A stretch of 64,000 nucleotides of DNA from Mucilaginibacter sp. Lineage in GTDB: Bacteria > Bacteroidota > Bacteroidia > Sphingobacteriales > Sphingobacteriaceae. Location: positions 62,001 to 126,000 of the forward strand of contig JAQBOA010000022.1 of the NCBI GenBank assembly GCA_028288305.1, given 5' to 3'. Numbering within the stretch: the stretch's first letter is position 1; each line of letters opens with the position of its first letter. Position numbers and translations under genes: made by a program. The notes below the pieces were generated by a model, which was given only the letters and a program-made list of their open reading frames with translations, had not been told where the DNA came from and searched no databases. Positions 34,792 to 41,812 of the stretch are shown here, piece by piece.

Positions 34792-35889
34792 CTATTGATT
34801 GTAAACTCTAACCATAAAAACGTAATTCTGCAGTTTTTTTATCTGCTGAACACGGCTTAATCCAGCCAGCACATTTTTATTATTCAAACTTAAAGTCTCT
34901 TTTAAAGAATCAGCAGGGATATCCTGTATAGTCTTTAACAAATAATTTGATTTAACTGCGAATGCAGCACCCACCATGTGTGTTTCCCTGGCGTTTATAA
35001 TGCCAATTATATTACCCTTACTATCAAGCAAAGGGCCGCCGCTATTTCCAAAATCAACCGGTGTTGAAACCTGGTACTGGGTGGTATCGCCATTAAATCC
35101 GCTGCTGGCCGTTAAAAAACCTGGTCCTAGGACCATAACATCACGGGGATAACCAATAGTAAATACATTTTCGCCAATATCACTTTCCGATTTCTTAAAG
35201 TCATAAGGTATTGCTCCAAGGCCTTTAAAAGAAGGGTCATTTATTTCTAATATAGCTATATCTGTTTGAGGTTCTGAATAAATTACTTTGGTACGATATG
35301 ATTTTCCGTCGGCACTTTGTACATAAACCGAATCAGCATTGTTTATAACATGGTAATCGGTAACAATGTAACCATTAGAAGAAATTGCAAAACCCGTCCC
35401 CCGGAATTTTCCGGGATTGTTATTTTTTTTAACAGGTGAATTAAGATTATTAAATTTATTATTTAACAGATCCGTTTTTCTCTTTAATTGAGTTACTTCA
35501 CCTCTCAGTTTTACGTAATTTATTTCGCGGTTATTCAGATAACCAGTAAAGAACATAGTGCATAAAACTGCAAAAATAGCAATTGAAGCTGCCACAGAAA
35601 TTTTTGAATGATGGGTACGCCATAACTGCACTATCCACGAAGGATGTATCATCAGTTCCTCTTTTAGGGTATATACATCAATCTCATCATGAATAGCATC
35701 CAAACGTTTTTCCAATTCCAAACGCTCGCCATACTGTTTTATCAGCCCGGTAAAATGTTTATGCTCATTTACCAGGTTGTTAACATCCGGGTTTTCATTA
35801 CGCAGTATCTCAAAACGGGCACGCTCATCATTGCTCATTTCACCGTTAATATAATGTTCAATTACTTCTAATAGTTGGTTATCGCTCAT
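34792..35889 (-). CDS. Membrane-anchored trypsin-like protease with anti-sigma-like N-terminus
   Basis: A 365-residue protein. Residues 1-95 form a helical cytosolic domain whose start (IEHYINGEMSNDERARFEILRNENPDV) resembles the N-termini of anti-sigma/FecR-type proteins. One membrane helix lies at about 98-117, then a coiled stretch (about 122-148) and a chymotrypsin-fold S1C domain with the triad H180 (TDYHVI), D210 (QTDIAI) and S283 (FGNSGGPL). No PDZ domain follows. It is encoded 15 bases downstream of an ECF sigma gene. A sigma-sequestering protease is an attractive but unproven reading. Confidence 0.88.
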   Translation of the reverse strand: MSDNQLLEVIEHYINGEMSNDERARFEILRNENPDVNNLVNEHKHFTGLIKQYGERLELEKRLDAIHDEIDVYTLKEELMIHPSWIVQLWRTHHSKISVAASIAIFAVLCTMFFTGYLNNREINYVKLRGEVTQLKRKTDLLNNKFNNLNSPVKKNNNPGKFRGTGFAISSNGYIVTDYHVINNADSVYVQSADGKSYRTKVIYSEPQTDIAILEINDPSFKGLGAIPYDFKKSESDIGENVFTIGYPRDVMVLGPGFLTASSGFNGDTTQYQVSTPVDFGNSGGPLLDSKGNIIGIINARETHMVGAAFAVKSNYLLKTIQDIPADSLKETLSLNNKNVLAGLSRVQQIKKLQNYVFMVRVYNQ

Positions 35890-35904
35890 CGCTTTACTCT
35901 CTCC

Positions 35905-36474
35905 TTATTTCTGCTGAAAAAACAATTTCTTCAGCCTTTGCAGGCATTTATATTTTTGGGTTTTGGCATTATCTGCATTTGTATACCCAAAATTTTCACA
36001 GATCTCTTGCATCGATCTGTTGTTTATGTAAAAATCTTCTATAATCGTTTTACAGGGTTCGCCTAATAACTGAAGCGCATTTCCCATTTTATTAAACTGT
36101 AAATCCCTTTCATTGTTCTTTTCAGTTTCATCATCAACGGCTAAATATTCCTGAAAATCCTTAATATCACCGCCATACTTATTCATCTGGCTAAGTCTTT
36201 TTAGCCAAAGTCTTCTGCAAATTGAATATATATAGGTTTTTAGTTTACTGCTTAATTCAAAATTGCCGGTTTTAACTTTATTATAAAGTATAATTATGGC
36301 TTCCTGGTAAATGTCCTTAGCATCATCTGTGTTACCATTATTATTAATAATTAATTGTAACACCATCGGAAAATATGCAAGATATAACCTTTTTAAAACA
36401 CTTTCCGAATTATTAAGGATACCCAGGATAACTTCATTATCAGAAGGTATTCCGCTATTTGACTCTTTACTCAC
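35905..36474 (-). CDS. Sigma-70 family (ECF-like) RNA polymerase sigma factor
   Basis: A 189-residue protein with region 2 around NGNTDDAKDIYQEAIIILYNKV and SSKLKTYIYSICRRLWLKRL, and a region 4-like helix pair CKTIIEDFYINNRSMQEICENFGYTNADNAKTQKYKCLQRLKK. The HTH differs from the textbook ECF form (NFGYTNADNAKTQK), as in a Bacteroidota subgroup. It is co-transcribed with the membrane protease gene. It starts at the upstream end of the operon, with a repeat just before it. Confidence 0.88.
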   Translation of the reverse strand: MSKESNSGIPSDNEVILGILNNSESVLKRLYLAYFPMVLQLIINNNGNTDDAKDIYQEAIIILYNKVKTGNFELSSKLKTYIYSICRRLWLKRLSQMNKYGGDIKDFQEYLAVDDETEKNNERDLQFNKMGNALQLLGEPCKTIIEDFYINNRSMQEICENFGYTNADNAKTQKYKCLQRLKKLFFQQK

Positions 36475-36543
36475 TACTTAATACAATTTGTGCGAAATTG
36501 TAACCCATAATCGGTAAAAAAAAATTAATACGGAAATATTTTT

Positions 36544-36684
36544 AGTCCGAAAGACGAAAAAGTCAGGATGACCCGAAGAAATAGCCTTGGAAGGATCAAA
36601 TTAATAAATTCTACGAATAATAATAATGTGCGATGTTTTTTCTTTCTGGTTTTCGGACTTCCAGACTTTTCGGCCTTTCGGACT
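36544..36684. repeat. Inverted repeat, AGTCCGAAAG family
   Basis: AGTCCGAAAGACGAAAAAGTC at 36544-36564 is mirrored by TTTCGGACTTCCAGACTTTTCGGCCTTTCGGACT at 36651-36684. It lies between the divergent sigma gene and the first small lipoprotein, in a 268-base gap with no other visible feature. Confidence 0.75.
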
Positions 36685-36742
36685 AAGAAACAAACATTAA
36701 ACAACGAAAATTGATAACTATCAACAATTTAAATAATATACT

Positions 36743-37003
36743 ATGAAAAAAACATTCAAACTTCCTTTCTTAATAATTGCTGTTTCCTTATCTGTAGTTG
36801 CATGTAAGGGTAACCGATCTGGTAATTCTGCTGACTCAGCCAAAGTGGATTCTTCAACATCTTTGAAAAGCAGTACAGATACCATTAGGAAAGTTGACAC
36901 AACAGGACGTGTAACAGACACTTCAAAAGCTAAAACAGATACGGTTAGTAAGGTTGTCACCAAAACTACCCATGTTAAAAAAACAAAAGTGAAAAAAGAT
37001 TAA
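36743..37003 (+). CDS. Small Ser/Thr/Lys-rich lipoprotein, first of three
   Basis: An 86-residue predicted lipoprotein: signal LPFLIIAVSLSVVAC with lipobox cysteine at 21, then low-complexity sequence with recurring D(S/T)(S/T) and VDT/TDT units (KVDSSTS, RKVDTTGRVTDTSK), and a basic tail (KKTKVKKD). No globular domain is evident. It heads a cluster of three similar genes. It may be an envelope spacer or stress protein; function unknown. Confidence 0.75.
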   Translation: MKKTFKLPFLIIAVSLSVVACKGNRSGNSADSAKVDSSTSLKSSTDTIRKVDTTGRVTDTSKAKTDTVSKVVTKTTHVKKTKVKKD

Positions 37004-37173
37004 TAATAGTTGAGTTTAGTCTCTTTGTCCAAATTTCAGGAGATTAGTTTAAGATATTTTTCATTTTATAATCTGTTTAAAACGGATAATTCAATATTTT
37101 TTAAAAATATCGGGTTACCTTTTAAAAAATGTGGTATTAACATGAAACATTCACATTTTAAATTTTAATAAAA

Positions 37174-37380
37174 ATGAAAAATTCAATCAAAATGGGCGCT
37201 TTAGCCTTAGTTATCGCTGTTTCTTTCGCTGCTTGCAAAGGTAAAGGTTCTGCTGGTTCTGATTCAACTAAAGTTGATTCAACTGTAAAAGTTGATTCAA
37301 CCGTTAAAAAAGACTCTACTGTTAAAATTGATACAGCTAAAAAAGACTCTACTAAGAAAGATACTACCAAGAAAAAATAA
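37174..37380 (+). CDS. Small repeat lipoprotein, second of three
   Basis: A 68-residue lipoprotein (signal GALALVIAVSFAAC, lipobox cysteine at 21) followed by tandem D-S-T-x-K units: TKVDSTVKVDSTVKKDSTVK, then IDTAKKDSTKKDTTKKK. Its N-terminal 30 residues are nearly identical to those of the next gene, showing recent duplication. The upstream DNA shares GGGTTACCTTTT and GGTATTAA with the third gene's upstream DNA, so each copy brought its own leader. Confidence 0.78.
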   Translation: MKNSIKMGALALVIAVSFAACKGKGSAGSDSTKVDSTVKVDSTVKKDSTVKIDTAKKDSTKKDTTKKK

Positions 37381-37423
37381 TCTCATTTTTTCAATTAATT
37401 TTTTTAGTTTTTAATTGTCAAAA

Positions 37424-37464
37424 GGTGACTTGTAATTTTTATTGAAATTACGGGTTACCTTTTG
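37424..37464. repeat. Inverted repeat between lipoprotein genes two and three
   Basis: AAAAGGT ... GTAATTT opposes AAATTAC ... TACCTTTT with a few mismatches. It lies in the untranslated space between the two duplicated genes and may form a 3' hairpin for copy two. Confidence 0.45.
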
Positions 37465-37515
37465 TTGTTTTAGGTATTAAAAGCAAAACTATTTAATCAC
37501 TTAAAAAAACTAAAC

Positions 37516-37743
37516 ATGAAAAATTCATTCAAAATGGGCGTATTAGCTTTAGCTATCGCTGTTTCTTTCGCTGCTTGTAAAGGTAAAGGTTCTGCTGGCG
37601 CTGATTCAACTAAAACAGATTCAGCTAAAATGGATTCAGCTAAAATGACTGATACAGCTAAAAAAATGGTAGACACAGCTAAAAAAATGACTGACACTGC
37701 TAAAAAAATGACTAAAGACACTGCTAAAATGAAAAAAATGTAA
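37516..37743 (+). CDS. Small repeat lipoprotein, third of three
   Basis: A 75-residue paralogue of the previous gene with an almost identical lipoprotein signal (GVLALAIAVSFAACKGKGSAG). Its tail has drifted to seven-residue units of the form DTAKKMT (four copies), giving a Lys/Met-rich amphipathic pattern unlike the DSTVK units of copy two. A strong terminator follows. An envelope-anchored helical protein is likely; function unknown. Confidence 0.78.
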   Translation: MKNSFKMGVLALAIAVSFAACKGKGSAGADSTKTDSAKMDSAKMTDTAKKMVDTAKKMTDTAKKMTKDTAKMKKM

Positions 37744-37760
37744 TTTCATTTTTTGTTATA

Positions 37761-37800
37761 ACAAAAGCGCTCCTGATTTATCAGGGGCGTTTTTGTTTTA
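37761..37800 (+). terminator. Intrinsic terminator of the lipoprotein cluster
   Basis: A 16-bp stem with two G-U pairs (ACAAAAGCGCTCCTGA / TCAGGGGCGTTTTTGT), a four-base loop and a T-rich tail, beginning 17 bases after the third lipoprotein stop. Confidence 0.85.
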
Positions 37801-37854
37801 TAGGGTTTTTACACATTATTTTTATTATACGTTAACTATAAAAATTGTTTATTT

Positions 37855-37947
37855 GTCATTCTGAACGAAGTGAGAATCTTCACTATAAAAGGAATAACGG
37901 ATTACTTATAATACGTTAAAGATCCTTCTCTATCGCTCAGGATGACA
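37855..37947. repeat. Dispersed hairpin repeat (GTCATTCTGAACGAAG family)
   Basis: Starts GTCATTCTGAACGAAGTGAG and ends CTATCGCTCAGGATGACA, with ends that are imperfect inverted copies. Elements with these ends are known to me from intergenic DNA of many bacteria. It lies just before the ABC ATPase gene, close to where its promoter should be. Confidence 0.65.
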
Positions 37948-37961
37948 AAAACAGAACCCCT

Positions 37962-39476
37962 ATGCTTTCTATAACTCACGTAACTGTACGATTTCTTAAC
38001 AACACCTTATTTACTAATTTAAACTTTACTGTAAAAAAAGGAGAGAACTGGGCTTTGGTTGGCGAAAGTGGATCGGGCAAGAGTGCATTGTTGCAAACCA
38101 TTGCAGGTAGATTTAATATAACGGGAGGAACAATTGCTTATCATTTTTTTGATGATTATTTAAAACTGGAAGTTGATATTGATGATTATTTTACCTTTCA
38201 TAAGCTGATTGCCCTGGTAGAAAGTAAACACCACTTCAAAAACCTTTCCAATACAACTGAATTTTATTATCAGCAGCGCTTTAATTCATCCGATTCAGAA
38301 GATGCCTTAACAGTTACCCAATATTTGAATTCGGTAACATCAATTCCTCATGAAAACATTTACTGGACTTTTGAAAAAGTAATAACGCTGTTAAATCTTG
38401 AGTTGTTACAAGATAAACAACTGATAAAACTATCAAACGGCGAAACAAAACGCCTGATGCTTGCTGCGGCTTTATTAAAAAATCCAGTATTATTATTGCT
38501 TGATAATCCTTTAACAGGTTTAGATGTACAAACCCGTAAGGATTTCAATTTAATTGTTGACGAGATCATAGCATCCGGAATTACTGTAATTATGGCAACC
38601 TCAGCTCATGAAATCCCTGAAGCTATCACGCAGGTAGCAATTTTGCATGAGGGAAAAATAAAGGATCAGGTTTCTAAAGATCAGTTTAAACCTGAAATGG
38701 TTATACAAGAAACTAAAGATGAAATTGATTATTCAGAACTTAAAACATTATTGAATACCAATACTGATAAAACAACTTATCAGTATATAGTAAAGATGAA
38801 TAAGGTGCATATAAAGTATGGGGATAAAGTTATTTTGAATGATGTAAACTGGGAGATACTGCCAGGAGAACGTTGGGCTTTGCTTGGGCCAAATGGAGCC
38901 GGGAAATCTACTCTATTGAGTTTAATTAACGGTGATAACCCACAGGCTTATGCCAATGATATTGTTTTATTTGATAAGAAACGCGGCACAGGTGAAAGTA
39001 TCTGGGATATAAAAAGTAAAATTGGTTTTGTCTCGCCCGAATTACACCAGTATTTCCCTACGGATAACAGTTGTTTACAGGTTATTGAATCGGGATATTA
39101 TGATACTTTAGGATTGTTCAGGCCATCTCAAAAAATAAAATCAGAAACAGCATTACTATGGATGAAGGCATTGGAGATTGAAAAGTATGCTCGTGTTTTG
39201 CTGAAAAACATTCCGGCAAGCGCCCAGCGTTTATGCCTGCTTGCACGGGCCCTGATAAAAAATCCGGCCCTGCTTATTTTTGACGAACCGTGCCAGGGAT
39301 TAGACGATCATCAGCAGCATCACTTTAAAACTTTGATAGACACTATTTGCAGCTTAAGCAATGTTACACTCATTTATGTAACACATTATCAACATGAAAT
39401 GCCTGATAGTGTAACAAAGGTTTTGAGGTTAAATAACACGAATTCGCACGAATTTTTGCGAATTTCACAAATCTAA
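37962..39476 (+). CDS. Double ABC-type ATPase (ModF/PhrA-like), no membrane domain
   Basis: A 504-residue protein with two ATP-binding cassettes. Cassette 1: Walker A GESGSGKSALL, signature LSNGETKRL, Walker B LLLLDNPLTGLD. Cassette 2: Walker A GPNGAGKSTLL, degenerate signature IPASAQRLCLLA and Walker B LLIFDEPCQGLD. Layout and length resemble ModF/PhrA, whose role is uncertain. The first Walker B has Asn instead of the catalytic Glu, so cassette 1 may be inactive. The C-terminal 13 residues after VLRL are encoded by the left arm of a repeat. Confidence 0.88.
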   Translation: MLSITHVTVRFLNNTLFTNLNFTVKKGENWALVGESGSGKSALLQTIAGRFNITGGTIAYHFFDDYLKLEVDIDDYFTFHKLIALVESKHHFKNLSNTTEFYYQQRFNSSDSEDALTVTQYLNSVTSIPHENIYWTFEKVITLLNLELLQDKQLIKLSNGETKRLMLAAALLKNPVLLLLDNPLTGLDVQTRKDFNLIVDEIIASGITVIMATSAHEIPEAITQVAILHEGKIKDQVSKDQFKPEMVIQETKDEIDYSELKTLLNTNTDKTTYQYIVKMNKVHIKYGDKVILNDVNWEILPGERWALLGPNGAGKSTLLSLINGDNPQAYANDIVLFDKKRGTGESIWDIKSKIGFVSPELHQYFPTDNSCLQVIESGYYDTLGLFRPSQKIKSETALLWMKALEIEKYARVLLKNIPASAQRLCLLARALIKNPALLIFDEPCQGLDDHQQHHFKTLIDTICSLSNVTLIYVTHYQHEMPDSVTKVLRLNNTNSHEFLRISQI

Positions 39477-39536
39477 TTCGAGAAAAATTCGGACAGACTT
39501 ATTCGTGAAATTCGCAAAAATTCGTGCGAATTCGTG
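39437..39536. repeat. Perfect 32-bp inverted repeat, CACGAATTTC family
   Basis: The arms at 39437-39468 and 39505-39536 are perfect reverse complements over 32 bases, with 36 bases between. The left arm is inside the 3' end of the ABC ATPase gene, and the right arm lies directly upstream of the mqnC -7 box. Same family as 8902-9055. Confidence 0.9.
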
Positions 39537-39545
39537 CTGATTCAA

Positions 39546-39553
39546 TATATTTG
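39546..39553 (+). promoter_or_regulatory. -7 box TATATTTG directly before mqnC
   Basis: Matches TAnnTTTG and ends three bases before the mqnC ATG at 39557, implying a leaderless transcript. A TTCG at about 21 bases upstream could serve as -33; it lies in the right arm of the 32-bp inverted repeat. Confidence 0.45.
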
Positions 39554-39556
39554 TGC

Positions 39557-40681
39557 ATGAATACAGCCGATCTGTTGCAGCGCGCTTTGCGGTTTGAATT
39601 TTTAACTCAGGAAGAAGGGGTTTACCTCTATAATAACGCCTCCACCCCTGATTTAATGTACACGGCCAACGAGCTGCGTAAAGTACAGGTACCTCATGGT
39701 AAAGTAACCTGGCAGATAGACCGTAATGTAAATACCACTAATGTTTGTATTGCTAACTGTAAATTCTGCAACTTTTTCCGTCGTCCCGGTCACGAGGATA
39801 GCTATATAACAGATATTGAAACCTATAAACAGAAAATAGAAGAAACTTTCCGCTATGGCGGCGACCAGCTGCTATTACAGGGTGGCCACCATCCGGAGTT
39901 AGGTTTGAAATTTTATGCAGATACTTTCAGGCAATTAAAAGAGTTATATCCCACCTTAAAACTACATTCATTAGGTCCACCAGAAATTGCGCATGTCGCA
40001 AAGCTTGAAGGTATGAGCCATATCGACGTTTTAAGAGAACTGAAAGCAGCAGGGTTGGATTCATTACCAGGCGCGGGTGCCGAAATTTTAAATGACCGTG
40101 TTCGCCGCCTCATCAGCAAAGGAAAATGCGGCGGTAAAGAATGGCTGGATGTAATGCGTGCTGCACATAAATTAAACCTGCCGAGCTCGGCAACCATGAT
40201 GTTTGGCCATATAGAAACCATTGATGAGCGCTTTGAGCATTTAGTTTGGATCCGGGAAGTACAAGCTGAAAAACCGGAAGACGCCTACGGATTTGTGGCA
40301 TTTATACCTTGGCCTTTTCAGGATGATGGTACGCTACTTCGCAAAGTAAGGGGCATAACCAATAATGTTACCGGTGATGAATATATCCGTATGATAGCGC
40401 TTAGCCGCATTATGCTGCCCAACATAAAAAATATACAAGCCTCCTGGTTAACAGTTGGTAAGCAGGTAGCACAATTATGTCTGCATGCCGGTGCCAATGA
40501 TTTTGGTTCTATCATGATCGAAGAAAATGTGGTATCTGCAGCAGGCGCACCTCATCGCTTCACGGCAAAAGGCATACAGGAATCCATAAAAGAAGCCGGA
40601 TTTGAACCCCAATTGCGCACTCAAAAATATGAATGGCGCCAAATTCCGGCACAGATAGAAGAACAAGTAATTAATTATTAG
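39557..40681 (+). CDS. mqnC: Cyclic dehypoxanthinyl futalosine synthase
   Basis: A 374-residue radical-SAM enzyme of the futalosine menaquinone pathway, converting dehypoxanthine futalosine to its cyclic form. The cluster-binding motif is C64-x3-C68-x2-C71 (CIANCKFCNFF). MqnC-type blocks include QGGHHPELGLKFY, HSLGPPEI, GLDSLPGAGAEIL and IPWPFQDDGT. The track start at 39524 adds 11 residues read from the repeat; ATG 39557 fits family length and the -7 box. No other mqn genes are nearby. Confidence 0.95.
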   Translation: MNTADLLQRALRFEFLTQEEGVYLYNNASTPDLMYTANELRKVQVPHGKVTWQIDRNVNTTNVCIANCKFCNFFRRPGHEDSYITDIETYKQKIEETFRYGGDQLLLQGGHHPELGLKFYADTFRQLKELYPTLKLHSLGPPEIAHVAKLEGMSHIDVLRELKAAGLDSLPGAGAEILNDRVRRLISKGKCGGKEWLDVMRAAHKLNLPSSATMMFGHIETIDERFEHLVWIREVQAEKPEDAYGFVAFIPWPFQDDGTLLRKVRGITNNVTGDEYIRMIALSRIMLPNIKNIQASWLTVGKQVAQLCLHAGANDFGSIMIEENVVSAAGAPHRFTAKGIQESIKEAGFEPQLRTQKYEWRQIPAQIEEQVINY

Positions 40682-40684
40682 TAA

Positions 40685-40807
40685 GAGTCGCAAAAGTCCG
40701 GAAGTCAGTAAAGTCCGAAAGATGTTTGGTTATTCAAGATTGGAACTTATCAAAGTTGTTTTCTTTTCTTTACTTTCGGACTTTACTGACTTTCGGACTT
40801 TCAGACT
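40685..40807. repeat. Inverted repeat, AGTCCGAAAG family
   Basis: AAAGTCCGGAAGTCAGTAAAG and further words at 40685-40722 are mirrored at 40771-40807 (CTTTCGGACTTTACTGACTT and on). The repeat fills the mqnC-scpB gap almost completely. Confidence 0.85.
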
Positions 40808-40819
40808 GACCTAAAACAA

Positions 40820-41380
40820 ATGGAAGATATAGAACAATACATTGAAGCATTGATCTTTGTTTCGGAACAAAGCATACGTTCAGAAGAAATTATATATTGC
40901 CTTCAATCGGCATTTAGCCATGATTTTAATGAAGAAGAGATAAACCAGCATATTCAAAATATTACAAATAAATACCAGGATAAACGTTTTGCCATGGAAG
41001 TTGTTAAACTGAACAATGGCTATCAATTTTTAACAAAGAAAAATTATCACACCGTAATTAGCCTTTTGCAAGCCCAACGATCTAAAAAGAAATTAAGCCA
41101 GGCCGCGCTTGAAACGCTTGCAATAATTGCCTACAAACAACCGGTAACAAAACCGGATATTGAACAAATACGGGGCGTAAATTGTGATTATTCTATCCAA
41201 AAACTGCTCGAAAAAGAATTAATTTCTATAGTTGGCAAGTCGGAAGCTATCGGTAAACCTATACTTTATGGCACCAGCACCCTTTTTATGGATTATTTTG
41301 GAATTAACAATATAAATGATTTACCTCAAATTAAGGACTTTACAGATAACACTGCATCAATTGGCGAACACGCCGAATAA
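40820..41380 (+). CDS. scpB: Segregation and condensation protein B
   Basis: A 186-residue kleisin-interacting subunit of the SMC-ScpAB complex. The winged-helix signature is complete: LSQAALETLAIIAYKQPVTKPDIEQIRGVNCDYSIQKLLEKELISIVGKSEAIGKPILYGTS. It acts in chromosome organisation. scpA is not adjacent. The start at the first ATG gives the usual N-terminus (MEDIEQYIEALIFVSE). Confidence 0.95.
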   Translation: MEDIEQYIEALIFVSEQSIRSEEIIYCLQSAFSHDFNEEEINQHIQNITNKYQDKRFAMEVVKLNNGYQFLTKKNYHTVISLLQAQRSKKKLSQAALETLAIIAYKQPVTKPDIEQIRGVNCDYSIQKLLEKELISIVGKSEAIGKPILYGTSTLFMDYFGINNINDLPQIKDFTDNTASIGEHAE

Positions 41381-41540
41381 TTATTTAAAAATAAATAAAT
41401 TAAAAATTGTTATTTTTAATGAAAATGATTTTGATTATTTTTACTTAACAAATGAGGTTAACCGCATCTTAAAAATTAAAATTTGCGTTTAAATGGATAT
41501 AAGTTAATATTGAAAAAAGTTTTACTAAAAAATTCATGGC

Positions 41541-41732
41541 ATGGGAACTCCAAAAAAACCTGTAAACAAGAAAGCTGATCCTAAAAGCTTGGGTGAAGAT
41601 GATGACGATGATAGCATACTTGATCAGAAAGCCCCAAAAAAAATAATTGATGAAGACGAAGATTTTGATGGCCCTTTGGATGACATTGGGTATGAGAATT
41701 TTGATGAATATGATGACGACGAAGATTATTGA
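41541..41732 (+). CDS. Small, very acidic protein of unknown function
   Basis: A 63-residue protein: basic first 15 residues (MGTPKKPVNKKADPK), then Asp/Glu-rich sequence (GEDDDDDSILD, IDEDEDFDGPLDDIGYENF, DEYDDDEDY). It has no membrane or signal segment and is probably disordered. An out-of-frame ATG lies five bases upstream. A terminator follows, supporting a real transcript. I cannot assign a function; DNA-mimic or RNA polymerase-associated roles are only guesses. Confidence 0.65.
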   Translation: MGTPKKPVNKKADPKSLGEDDDDDSILDQKAPKKIIDEDEDFDGPLDDIGYENFDEYDDDEDY

Positions 41733-41754
41733 TTTCTAACATATAGGATTGTTT

Positions 41755-41787
41755 AAAGCATTCAGACTAATCTGGATGCTTTTTTTA
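41755..41787 (+). terminator. Intrinsic terminator after the acidic small protein
   Basis: AAAGCATTCAGA pairs with TCTGGATGCTTT (one G-U pair), four-base loop, then TTTTT. Confidence 0.82.
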
Positions 41788-41812
41788 TTAGCTTACTCTC
41801 TTAAATATACAC

